Below are positions 22,403 through 29,036 of a stretch of DNA of 38,540 nucleotides, one piece after another (within the stretch, counting starts at the first letter, position 1; every line of letters begins with the position of its first letter). The stretch spans positions 1 through 38,540 of the IMG/VR virus record IMGVR_UViG_3300014962_000020. One strand, given 5' to 3'. The stretch comes from a virus. Both the position numbers and the translations under genes were made by a program. Under the pieces are notes generated by a model. It made no database searches and was not told the origin of the DNA. It worked only from the letters and a program-made list of their open reading frames with translations.

Positions 22403-23024
22403 GCAGTTCAAAAAGAATGTAACCGATAAAGGTTTCACCGCAGCCGACGTTCGGGCTGGCGGTCGGGCCACTAAGGCTTATCCGAATAAAGAGGATGAAT
22501 CCTGGTGGATGGATAACGGGCCGCAGTTTGTGCAATCATGGCTCCAGTTCCGTTCCGAGTCCGGTTGGCATATCGCTATGATCAACAACACGCCTGCTAT
22601 CGAGATCGGTTTGACCCCGCTGTTCGCTGGTGTTCCTGTCCAAATGCATATCGACCGTGTGATGTACATGCCAGGGGAACCTGGAGAGCCTGACGGCCCG
22701 AACAATTACGCTATCATCGACTTGAAGACTGGTTCGCAACCTCCGAAATCCGATTTGCAGCTGGCTTTCTACGCTGCCGGTATGGAGAAAGTGTTGGGTT
22801 TTCGTCCCCGTTGGGGCGGCTATTGGATGGCTCGCACAGGACAACTCGGTTTCCTAGCGGATCTAGATCAGTATCCTTTGGAGATGATTGAGGATTTGAT
22901 CGACCAGTTTAAGAAGGCTAGGGACAGCAAAGTGTTCCTGCCGAATATGGGGCATTGCTATATGTGCAGTGTGTCAGAGTTTTGCAAGTACCGTAATCCG
23001 GAGAAAGGAAGTTGGAAGAAGTGA
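22359..23024 (+). CDS. RecB/Cas4-like nuclease, C-terminal catalytic half
   Basis: 221 aa. VQMHIDRVMY (D99), AIIDLKTGS (D121, K123) and SDLQLAFYAAG (Q134, Y138) are motifs II, III and QxxxY of PD-(D/E)XK nucleases. C200, C203 and C209 (CYMCSVSEFC) are the last three ligands of a 4Fe-4S cluster whose first ligand, C25, is in the upstream half. The ARTGQLGFLADLDQYPLEMI region and LPNMGHCYMC match the Cas4-type exonucleases I know from actinobacteriophages. It probably resects DNA ends for recombination. Starts MSQLVSDLFKQKW, inside the 57-aa gene. Confidence 0.85.
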   Translation: MSQLVSDLFKQKWNEQFKKNVTDKGFTAADVRAGGRATKAYPNKEDESWWMDNGPQFVQSWLQFRSESGWHIAMINNTPAIEIGLTPLFAGVPVQMHIDRVMYMPGEPGEPDGPNNYAIIDLKTGSQPPKSDLQLAFYAAGMEKVLGFRPRWGGYWMARTGQLGFLADLDQYPLEMIEDLIDQFKKARDSKVFLPNMGHCYMCSVSEFCKYRNPEKGSWKK

Positions 23025-23479
23025 GTACTACTGAAGCACCATTCTCGTTTACCACTAAGGTGAATGGGGATCTGCTGACTGTGCGAGGAGAGGATTATGC
23101 GGCGTTTGTCGCTAATCTCGGTTTCCTTGTGAATGTTCCGCAGATCGCTAGTCTGGTGGATGTTCTGTCGGGGACTGCGACTGTCCCGTTTGAAGTGGAG
23201 CAGGAGGCTATCGCCACGATTGCCGCTGCCGCTGGTGGGGCTACTGTGATTTCGGCTCCCGCTGTGATCAACCAGCCTGTCCAGCCACAGACATTCGCGC
23301 CTGTCGCCCCGCCTGTGCAGCAGACTGCACCGCAAGGACAGACTCCTGCTTGCCAGCATGGCCCGATGAAGCTGGTTCCCGGTGGGATCAGCAAGAAGAC
23401 AGGTAAGCCGTACAACGCGTTTTGGGCTTGCCAATGGCCAACTCGCGAGGAGCAGTGCCGAGCAGTCTCGGTGCCGTAA
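23021..23479 (+). CDS. Early protein with C-terminal zinc-ribbon, possible ssDNA-binding
   Basis: 152 aa from GTG 23021, which overlaps the nuclease stop (GTGA) with AAAGGA upstream. A small N-terminal domain (FTTKVNGDLLTVRGEDYAAF) and an Ala-rich helix are followed by a Pro/Gln-rich linker (VAPPVQQTAPQGQTPA). The C-terminal zinc motif reads CQHGPMKLVPGGISKKTGKP, then FWACQWPTREEQC. The GISKKTGKPY-x-x-W-x-C pattern is familiar from phage proteins placed between the nuclease and the helicase. A role in handling single strands is inferred from the linker and context. Confidence 0.7.
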   Translation: MSTTEAPFSFTTKVNGDLLTVRGEDYAAFVANLGFLVNVPQIASLVDVLSGTATVPFEVEQEAIATIAAAAGGATVISAPAVINQPVQPQTFAPVAPPVQQTAPQGQTPACQHGPMKLVPGGISKKTGKPYNAFWACQWPTREEQCRAVSVP

Positions 23480-23542
23480 ACCTTGCTCATTCTCCTGGGT
23501 ATGAGGATAAACTGCCCACTCAAACATATTCTAGGGAGAATT

Positions 23543-24322
23543 ATGAGGAATCTTTCTAAAGCCGTCGGCAAACCAGACTTAGGCGGCGAATCGCTACCAG
23601 TAGTGTTCAAGACTTTGGACGACAGCGGTGTCTCTATCCGTCGTAGCGAGTTGACTATGGTCGCCGGTGTTCCTGGGGCGGGTAAATCCACGATCGCTTT
23701 GGCTATCGCCCTACGGGCAGCAGTTCCGACACTCTATATTTGCGCTGACACTAACGCGCACACGATGGCTATGCGCTTGTATTCGATGATTACCGGCCAG
23801 TCCCAAAGGGATTCGGAGCGGATCCTGTTGGAGCAGCCGCATATGGCGCGGGAGGCTTTGAATATGGCCCGCCACATTTTCTGGTCGTTCGACTCGGCAC
23901 CCACATTGAACGATATCTATGACGAAGTGTTCGCTTTCACCGAAGTATGGGGCGATAGCCCCCACCTGATTGTGGTGGACAATCTAATGGATGTGACTTT
24001 GGATTCAGGCGAGGAGTTTGCCGCTATGCGGACGATCATGAAAGAGTTCAAGTTCATGTCCCGTGACACTAACGCCTCTATCATGGTGTTGCACCACACT
24101 TCGGAAGCGTATAGCGGGGATCCGTGTCCCCCGTTGCGGGCTGTCCAAGGGAAAGTGAACCAACTACCCGCTTTGATTATGACAGTCGGCCAGCAAGGCG
24201 GCCTGCTCGGTGTCGCCTCAGTCAAGAACCGGTACGGTCGGGCAGACTCGTCCGGCATGTCTCCGATATTCTTGCAGTTTAATCCCGAATACATGTATAT
24301 TGCCGATATAGATCACAGATAG
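23543..24322 (+). CDS. DnaB-like replicative helicase (RecA-fold core only)
   Basis: 259 aa. Walker A GVPGAGKST at 42-50; Walker B HLIVVDNLMD at 141-150; sensor segment IMVLHHTSEAY at about 180-190; and KNRYGRADSSG near 235, at the place of the DnaB arginine-finger region (K-x-R-x-G). The N-terminal DnaG-interacting domain of full DnaB (~450 aa) is missing, so this is a core helicase. I chose ATG 23543 because CTAGGGAGAA lies 4-5 bases upstream. It probably unwinds the origin with the split primase encoded downstream. Confidence 0.85.
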   Translation: MRNLSKAVGKPDLGGESLPVVFKTLDDSGVSIRRSELTMVAGVPGAGKSTIALAIALRAAVPTLYICADTNAHTMAMRLYSMITGQSQRDSERILLEQPHMAREALNMARHIFWSFDSAPTLNDIYDEVFAFTEVWGDSPHLIVVDNLMDVTLDSGEEFAAMRTIMKEFKFMSRDTNASIMVLHHTSEAYSGDPCPPLRAVQGKVNQLPALIMTVGQQGGLLGVASVKNRYGRADSSGMSPIFLQFNPEYMYIADIDHR

Positions 24323-24328
24323 GAGCTG

Positions 24329-24820
24329 ATGATGGCATGGTCGAAAAGGATGCGCGGGATTGCGACCGCGATGGTCACTGTGTTTTTTATTGGAACGCAG
24401 ATTTCAAATGTTCAAGATGCGGGGCAGACCACTCCGACAAATACGGTAGAAACCCCGAAACCGGCAGAGTCGTCGGTAAGAAACAAGCTGGAGGGAAAGT
24501 TCGGGGCAAGCAGGTCGAGAGTGAAGCGTAGGCAGATCGTCAAACAGTATGCCTACTGGTATGCGGTGGAGCATTTGGGTTTGTCGCCAGAGGAATTCTG
24601 GATGGTTCACGAGATTTGGGAGCGGGAATCCCATTGGAATTGGGATGCTTTAGGGTTGAAGCAGTCTGATGGCAGGGCTAAAGGGATTCCGCAAGTGAAA
24701 TGGTCTAAGATGATCAAGTCCCCGTTCCGGCAGGTGGAGAAGGGTTTCGACTATATTCTCGCCAGGTATGGTACGGTTGAGGCTGCCTACAAGTTTCATA
24801 TGAAGAATGGATGGTATTGA
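24329..24820 (+). CDS. Lytic transglycosylase-like protein with membrane anchor
   Basis: 163 aa. The N-terminus MMAWSKRMRGIATAMVTVFF is a signal-anchor, followed by a low-complexity linker (TTPTNTVETPKPAESS). The C-terminal domain has EFWMVHEIWERESHWNWDAL with a candidate catalytic glutamate, GIPQVKWSKM, and GFDYILARYGTVEAAYKFH ending NGWY, the typical order of soluble-lytic-transglycosylase domains (E-S-x-W-N, G-x-P-Q, Y-I-x-x-R-Y-G, H-x-x-x-x-G-W-Y). It would cut peptidoglycan. It is far from the late lysis cassette, so an early or virion role is possible. Residues ~4-67 overlap another frame (24337-24531). Confidence 0.75.
   Translation: MMAWSKRMRGIATAMVTVFFIGTQISNVQDAGQTTPTNTVETPKPAESSVRNKLEGKFGASRSRVKRRQIVKQYAYWYAVEHLGLSPEEFWMVHEIWERESHWNWDALGLKQSDGRAKGIPQVKWSKMIKSPFRQVEKGFDYILARYGTVEAAYKFHMKNGWY
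24337..24531 (+). CDS. Overlapping zinc-binding peptide, 64 aa (candidate)
   Basis: A second frame inside the 5' part of the transglycosylase gene. The product carries DCDRDGHCVFYWNADFKCSR then CGADHS, giving C-x5-C-x9-C-x2-C, and a Lys/Gly-rich tail. Cysteine, tryptophan and histidine placement looks like a small zinc-ribbon, not random translation. The ATG is 13 bases after AGGAG. The overlapping stretch of the other protein is only an anchor and linker, so dual coding is feasible. Unproven. Confidence 0.45.
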   Translation: MVEKDARDCDRDGHCVFYWNADFKCSRCGADHSDKYGRNPETGRVVGKKQAGGKVRGKQVESEA

Positions 24821-24821
24821 G

Positions 24822-25022
24822 ATGAAGTTGAATTTGGAGCCGTTGAAGGAGACTTTAGTCGAATACTATGAGAAGACGACTGGTAATCCTGAATATGCTT
24901 TGGTTTACGCTTTTATCGTCGGATATCTGCACGGCCATTTGGAGGGCGGCAGTACTGTAGATCAGATTGCCGAGGATCTTCCTCATGTTGTGGAAGAAGT
25001 TTCAGGCTGGTATTCGGAATGA
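24822..25022 (+). CDS. Small acidic early protein
   Basis: 66 aa, MKLNLEPLKETLVEYYEKTT and then VYAFIVGYLHGHLEGGSTVD. Helical, with an amphipathic middle. The ATG is one base after the transglycosylase stop; an in-frame ATG at 24807 would overlap that gene. The stop overlaps the next ATG (ATGA). Function unknown. Confidence 0.62.
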   Translation: MKLNLEPLKETLVEYYEKTTGNPEYALVYAFIVGYLHGHLEGGSTVDQIAEDLPHVVEEVSGWYSE

Positions 25023-25084
25023 TCTGGCTGTCTATCGCTGTCCTGTTCGGACTGGCTGTGTTCCTAGCTTGGGCGACGAAATGA
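25019..25084 (+). CDS. 21-aa membrane micro-peptide
   Basis: MIWLSIAVLFGLAVFLAWAT plus a final lysine: a single transmembrane helix and little else. It overlaps the preceding stop and the following start by ATGA on both sides, the usual coupling in this operon. Small peptides like this can be holin-related or regulate a membrane partner; no evidence chooses between these. Confidence 0.5.
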   Translation: MIWLSIAVLFGLAVFLAWATK

Positions 25085-25194
25085 TCTTCGGCTGGTGCGC
25101 CACCGGGCATCACAATATTTGTCGCGCTAGGTTTATAGATTGGAATGGGAAAGAGCAATATTGTTCTTGCGAATGCCATAAGGAGGCATTGTGA
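25081..25194 (+). CDS. 37-aa zinc-binding micro-protein
   Basis: MIFGWCATGHHNICRARFID, then WNGKEQYCSCECHKEAL. The C/H positions (C6, H10, H11, C14, C28, C30, C32, H33) follow a pattern (H-x-x-C...Y-x-C-x-C-x-C-H) that I recall in short actinobacteriophage proteins. It is coupled to both neighbours by overlapping start/stop codons. Confidence 0.55.
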   Translation: MIFGWCATGHHNICRARFIDWNGKEQYCSCECHKEAL

Positions 25195-25454
25195 GTTGTA
25201 TGTGTAATGGTTGCGCGAAGGCCCGTGACGCGGGCTATCGGGTTGGTGTGGATGTTTCTAATAAGAAGTTTGATGATCTAGCTAGGGATATCATCAAGTT
25301 TGCGGAAGGATTGTATATCACCGGTACAGGGAACAGGATATCTCCTCCGATGGATGGTGTTGTTTCCCAAGTGGGTAAACGGGAGTTGATGATTTTCAAT
25401 GCGCTTGCCCAGATTTTGGAGAAGCATGGTTTGGCCGAGAAGGTGGAGAAGTGA
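25191..25454 (+). CDS. Small early protein
   Basis: 87 aa from GTG 25191, overlapping the previous stop. The N-terminus is MSCMCNGCAKARDAGY, three cysteines. The rest is helical (FDDLARDIIKFAEGLYITGT, then LMIFNALAQILEKHGLAEKV). Coupled to the next gene by GTGA. Function unknown. Confidence 0.65.
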   Translation: MSCMCNGCAKARDAGYRVGVDVSNKKFDDLARDIIKFAEGLYITGTGNRISPPMDGVVSQVGKRELMIFNALAQILEKHGLAEKVEK

Positions 25455-25696
25455 ACCACGAACCTGAATGTCCATACAACGATGCGTCGCTAGTCCCGAC
25501 GCGCACCTTCTTCGGTGACGTGGAGGTTTCTGTGGGCTGCACTTTCTGTGGAGTCATCCGTGCCGCCTACCAGCGTGGTCGTGAGGACGCAGCAAAGGCG
25601 GTTGAAAGCGTAAAGGACTACCACGGCGGGAGCGGCGTGCTGGTCAATCGCAACTTCGCTGCCGCAGCTGCCCGTGGGGACGGTGAGCAGGCATGA
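25451..25696 (+). CDS. Module-type zinc-binding protein, paralogue 1
   Basis: 81 aa. Module A, at residues 1-50, is HEPECP...CTFCGVIRAAYQRGREDAA; the C-terminal module is VLVNRNFAAAAARGDGEQA. Module A recurs in the next two genes, and the C-terminal ARGDGEQ in paralogue 3. The start is a GTG overlapping the previous stop. Probably binds zinc through the Cys pairs and is helical after them. Confidence 0.68.
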   Translation: MNHEPECPYNDASLVPTRTFFGDVEVSVGCTFCGVIRAAYQRGREDAAKAVESVKDYHGGSGVLVNRNFAAAAARGDGEQA

Positions 25697-26007
25697 GGGC
25701 GCATGAGCCTGAATGCGATGCCATGCATGGGCACAATGAAGACAGGCTGAGAACTGGTGCGTGCATCTTCTGCCACGTGTCACGGCTTGCCTACCGGCGT
25801 GGCCGTGAGGATGCTAACGCCACTCTAGCGCGCATCCGCGACCTGCACGCAGAGGTTGTGCGCGAAACCGACACGGTGGAAGGTTATTTAACGAAAATCT
25901 GTGGGTACTGCGACGATTCCTATCCGTGCGACACCATCCGCGCCTTGAATGGTGAGCGGAAGTGCAAGCACGGTTCGCACACCTGCGGTTGCGGTGAGCA
26001 GGCATGA
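25693..26007 (+). CDS. Module-type zinc-binding protein, paralogue 2
   Basis: 104 aa. Module A (HEPECDAMHG...CIFCHVSRLAYRRGREDA) is fused to module B, RIRDLHAEVVRE...ICGYCDDSYPCDTIRALNGE, and ends CGCGEQA. Module B recurs in the gene at 26255-26554. The DNA at its 3' end (GGTGAGCAGGCATGA) is nearly the same as at the ends of paralogues 1 and 3, showing recent duplication. Confidence 0.68.
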   Translation: MRAHEPECDAMHGHNEDRLRTGACIFCHVSRLAYRRGREDANATLARIRDLHAEVVRETDTVEGYLTKICGYCDDSYPCDTIRALNGERKCKHGSHTCGCGEQA

Positions 26008-26258
26008 CCCACGAACCTGAGTGTCCGAATCAAGGATTTTCCTTAGCCCAATGCCTTGCCTGTGACGCTTTGCGTGCCGCCTACCAGCGTGGTCGTAAGG
26101 ACGCGGCAATCGCAGTTGGTAGTAATAATGTGCAGGACTTGGCTGAAAGCGGTGAGGGCATCATCGTGCAAGTCTCTATTGGCAAAAACCAGCGAAATGT
26201 ATATGTCAACTGGGAGAAAGCAATCTCGCTGGCCCGTGGGGATGGTGAGCAGGTATGA
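26004..26258 (+). CDS. Module-type zinc-binding protein, paralogue 3
   Basis: 84 aa. Module A (HEPECPNQGF...CLACDALRAAYQRGRKDAA) is followed by a beta segment (EGIIVQVSIGKNQRNVYVNW) and the shared tail ARGDGEQV. Its ATG overlaps the paralogue 2 stop, as in the other members. Confidence 0.68.
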   Translation: MTHEPECPNQGFSLAQCLACDALRAAYQRGRKDAAIAVGSNNVQDLAESGEGIIVQVSIGKNQRNVYVNWEKAISLARGDGEQV

Positions 26259-26554
26259 GCCAAATAGACGGAAAAGAAATTGAAGTTTGCCCAGCCTGCC
26301 GGGCTATCTATTTTGAGGTCGATTGGATGACCCATCGCGCCTGGCATGAAGGCGAGAAGGATCCAGCGAAGAACCGGGCTAGTCGCTGGTTTATCCGCGC
26401 TAAAGAAGCTGAAACATCCAATGATCGTGTTCGCAACCTACATCGTGAAGTTATCTCAGAATCACCTTTAGACAAGGGACGCTGGATATGCGCCCACTGT
26501 CATGAATGGTATCCCTGCGAAACAATCCAAGCGTTAGACGGAAAACAGATATGA
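26255..26554 (+). CDS. Module-type zinc-binding protein with different N-terminus
   Basis: 99 aa. The N-terminus has a C2H2-like motif, VCPACRAIYFEVDWMTHRAW. The C-terminus is module B (RVRNLHREVISE...ICAHCHEWYPCETIQALDGK), as in paralogue 2. So module B has been joined to two different N-terminal zinc modules in neighbouring genes. Confidence 0.7.
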   Translation: MSQIDGKEIEVCPACRAIYFEVDWMTHRAWHEGEKDPAKNRASRWFIRAKEAETSNDRVRNLHREVISESPLDKGRWICAHCHEWYPCETIQALDGKQI

Positions 26555-26889
26555 GTACTCCAAGTAAACGAAAAGGTTCCGCCTTTGAACTAGCAATCGC
26601 TAAATATCTAGTCGAGCAAGGCTGGAAACATGCCGAACGGCGCATCGCCGGATCCACAATAGATAAAGGCGATATCTATGGGATCATCGGTTGCGTTATC
26701 GAAGCGAAAAACGAGAAGCGTATAGATTTGGCAGGCTACATGAAAGAGCTGGAGGTTGAATGTGCGAATGCGAAAGCCACGACTGGTGCCGCGATTGTGA
26801 AGAAGCGTGGCACCACCAATGTGGGGGAAGCCTATGCGGTGATGCCAGTGAGAATGTGGGTTGATTTGATGAAACAGGCAGGATACTGA
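26551..26889 (+). CDS. Holliday-junction-resolvase-like nuclease (PD-(D/E)XK)
   Basis: 112 aa. KRKGSAFELAIAKYLVEQGW supplies the motif I glutamate (E13). GDIYGIIGCVIEAKN has D41 and E51-x-K53, the central D...E-x-K of the fold. Short length and the K-G-x-x-F-E opening fit archaeal/phage resolvase-type nucleases. It would process branched DNA during replication or packaging. The start overlaps the previous stop (ATGA). Classification from motifs, fairly sure as nuclease, less so as resolvase. Confidence 0.75.
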   Translation: MSTPSKRKGSAFELAIAKYLVEQGWKHAERRIAGSTIDKGDIYGIIGCVIEAKNEKRIDLAGYMKELEVECANAKATTGAAIVKKRGTTNVGEAYAVMPVRMWVDLMKQAGY

Positions 26890-27212
26890 TGAGCTATGTT
26901 TATGATGTCACTTTGGTGATACCTTATACTACCGCCGAAAATGTGGAAATACTCAAAACCAATGAAGACTATCTACTTCGGGAATTAGACTCTCGCCAAG
27001 CAGGTGGAACTAAAATCTATGGTTCTACTGTTTTGGCTGCCGGAGTCAACTATTTGCAGATAGATCCATTTCGTAGATGGCTAGAGTTGATGGCGCATGA
27101 ACTATGGCTCACGATTCATTGTGTTGTCACTAATGAGGATGGTGGCTGGTATATTTTCACTTATGCTCCAAGTGGAATGGCTAGTTTTGCACAGGGCGAG
27201 GCAGAATACTGA
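26889..27212 (+). CDS. Early protein of unknown function
   Basis: 107 aa, MSYVYDVTLVIPYTTAENVE, with alternating strands and helices and several aromatic residues (FRRWLELMAHELWLTIHCVV, GGWYIFTYAPSG). It is coupled by one-base overlaps to the resolvase-like and MT-A70-like genes. No recognised family. Confidence 0.68.
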   Translation: MSYVYDVTLVIPYTTAENVEILKTNEDYLLRELDSRQAGGTKIYGSTVLAAGVNYLQIDPFRRWLELMAHELWLTIHCVVTNEDGGWYIFTYAPSGMASFAQGEAEY

Positions 27213-27778
27213 TGTTTCATGACTTACCCGCACAGACTTTCGATGTGATACTCACAGATCCCCCATGGAGCTATACCGGACAGCAAGACAAATGGGGTGC
27301 GGCAGCTAAATTCTATGAGACAATACCAGACTTCGATCTCGGACACATGCCTATCCGTAATCTATTGAATGAGAGATCGGTGCTGTTTATGTGGGCTACT
27401 TGCCCGCGACTAGATTTCGCTATCGACCTGATGCGAGATTGGGGACTCTATTATAGGGGTGTCGCATTTATCTGGGTTAAAACTAAGACTGACGGAATCA
27501 CTCCGGTTGGAGCGCAAGGTGTTCGGCCTAGCACGGTAAAACCGACTACAGAACTTGTTCTAGTCGGGTCTACCGTAAAATCCGGCAGACCGCTGCCGCT
27601 GGCAGACGAGTCGATTAGGCAAGTTGTTTTAGCTCCGAGGCAGGAACATTCACGCAAGCCAGATGAAGTGATGGAACGGATAGAAGCCATGTATCCGACA
27701 GCCAGCAAACTAGAGATGTTTGCCCGTCGGAAACGAGAAGGATGGTTTTCGTGGGGAAATGAGATAGATAATGCCTAA
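27212..27778 (+). CDS. MT-A70-like N6-adenine DNA methyltransferase
   Basis: 188 aa. DVILTDPPWSY holds the catalytic DPPW at 16-19. FMWATCPRLDFAIDLMRDWG and FIWVKTKTDG are the following strands, and HSRKPDEVMERIEAMYP then KLEMFARRKREGW is the conserved C-terminal block of the family (H-S-x-K-P, E-M-F-A-R). It probably methylates adenine in phage DNA to avoid restriction. No cognate restriction enzyme is present. Confidence 0.9.
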   Translation: MFHDLPAQTFDVILTDPPWSYTGQQDKWGAAAKFYETIPDFDLGHMPIRNLLNERSVLFMWATCPRLDFAIDLMRDWGLYYRGVAFIWVKTKTDGITPVGAQGVRPSTVKPTTELVLVGSTVKSGRPLPLADESIRQVVLAPRQEHSRKPDEVMERIEAMYPTASKLEMFARRKREGWFSWGNEIDNA

Positions 27779-27956
27779 CTACCAGTATGCTTGCGTATCC
27801 TGCGATAAAGAAGAAACAATCAACAGACCATTAGAATTACGCGACACACACACAACCTGCCCCATCTGCGGATACGGCATGGTTAGAGTATGGTCACCAC
27901 CGGGAATCCAGTTTAAAGGATCTGGTTTCTACAGCACAGACAAGGGAGGAATATGA
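27771..27956 (+). CDS. FmdB-type zinc-ribbon protein
   Basis: 61 aa. MPNYQYACVSC and TTCPICGYGMVRVWSPPGIQ supply two CxxC pairs in the order of the FmdB/CxxC regulatory family, which also typically ends with a G-F-Y-x-T-D-x-G motif, seen here as GSGFYSTDKGG. Probably a small nucleic-acid- or protein-binding ribbon. Overlaps the methyltransferases on both sides. Confidence 0.82.
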   Translation: MPNYQYACVSCDKEETINRPLELRDTHTTCPICGYGMVRVWSPPGIQFKGSGFYSTDKGGI

Positions 27957-28466
27957 GATTCGCGTATGCAGATCCACCATACCTGGGGATGGGGAAAAAG
28001 TATGCCCAACTGCACGAAGAAGCGTTGATTTGGGATGACCCAAAATCCCATCAAGATTTGGTTACTCGGCTATGTGACGAGTATCCAGATGGCTGGGCCA
28101 TCTCATTGAGTGCGCCTTCGCTCAAAACATATTTGGCAGCCTGCCCAGATGATGTCCGTATAGCGGCATGGACAAAGACCTTCCACCAAATCCGAGTAAA
28201 TGTAGCAATCCAATATGCTTGGGAGCCGGTAATCTGGAGGGGGGGGGCGCAAAGACACTCCAGTCAAGCCGATGGTACGCGACTGGCATAGTGGTGCGAT
28301 AGCTATGCGTAAGGGACTTTTCGGGGCAAAGCCACAACATTTCAATAACTACATTCTAGATTTGCTTCAGTTTAATCCAGAGACAGATACTTTAGATGAC
28401 TTATTCCCAGGCACTGGCGGGATGTCGGAAGCCATCGAAAAATACGGGAAGAAAGTGGAATTATGA
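27953..28466 (+). CDS. Second DNA methyltransferase, frameshifted at a run of nine G
   Basis: The frame from 27953 starts MRFAYADPPYLGMGKKYAQL, with catalytic DPPY at 7-10, and stays sensible to YAWEPVIWRGG. Nine G at 28239-28247 then shift it. If one G is removed, the frame continues RKDTPVKPMVRDWHSG and GAKPQHFNNYILDLL to DDLFPGTGGMSEAIEKYG, the AdoMet-binding loop, giving about 170 aa. Motif order (DPPY first, F-x-G-x-G last) fits a permuted beta-class enzyme. As read, it makes a 112-aa product without the AdoMet loop. Sequencing error, phase variation or frameshifting are all possible. Confidence 0.78.
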
Positions 28467-28687
28467 ACTTTTATGAATGGCAGCAATACGGCATAGACAA
28501 AGGTTGGATCAGTCCCCAATACTGCATGACACACGACGGAGGATACGAGTATCTTTCAGTTGAAGATCAACAGGAAATGGATGAAGGCGGAGACCCGTGC
28601 CAAGTAGTCCACTCCATACTATTTGAAATACCGTGGTTCGATAGGGAGAATCTGGATGCGGAAACATCCGATAGCCCCAATCCTTGA
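28463..28687 (+). CDS. Small early protein
   Basis: 74 aa, acidic. CMTHDGGYEYLSVEDQQEMD and EGGDPCQVVHSI show the C-x-x-H-D-G...G-x-D-P-C pattern seen in several small actinobacteriophage proteins (memory). Coupled to the methyltransferase by ATGA and overlapping the primase start by 32 bases. Confidence 0.68.
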   Translation: MNFYEWQQYGIDKGWISPQYCMTHDGGYEYLSVEDQQEMDEGGDPCQVVHSILFEIPWFDRENLDAETSDSPNP

Positions 28688-29036
28688 ACACTATGGGGCA
28701 CAAACCTTAGACGACACTCGCACAGGATGGGTGAAATCTAAATGCCCATTTCACGGGGACAGCCACGCTTCAGCGGCTGTCTCATTCGAATCAGACTATT
28801 TCAAATGTTTCGCTTGCGACATGGCAGGCGACACTTACGAGATCATCATGAAGAAAGAAGGCATAGGCTTTGTTGAAGCTCTCGCCTACGCAGAAAGCAT
28901 TGTTGGAAGCAGCAGCAGACCGCTATCAGAACCATATCGGGGAGGCGAAAGACTACCTTCAGGGGCGAGGATTGTGGGGAAGTCCCGCAAATATGTACCG
29001 CCTAGGCGTAGTCGTAGATCCGTTTCCGGGGCATGA
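28656..29036 (+). CDS. Primase, zinc-binding N-terminal part
   Basis: 126 aa. C30, H33, C51 and C54 form the CHC2 zinc motif (KCPFHGDSHASAAVSF, then YFKCFACDMAGDTYEI), which recognises template DNA in DnaG-type primases. AGGGAGA precedes the ATG. After about residue 85 (FVEALAYAESIVG), the frame loses similarity, and the polymerising half is in the +1 frame from about 28870. The last 40 residues here (PRRSRRSVSGA) are probably not functional coding if the two halves are joined. Confidence 0.82.
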   Translation: MRKHPIAPILEHYGAQTLDDTRTGWVKSKCPFHGDSHASAAVSFESDYFKCFACDMAGDTYEIIMKKEGIGFVEALAYAESIVGSSSRPLSEPYRGGERLPSGARIVGKSRKYVPPRRSRRSVSGA

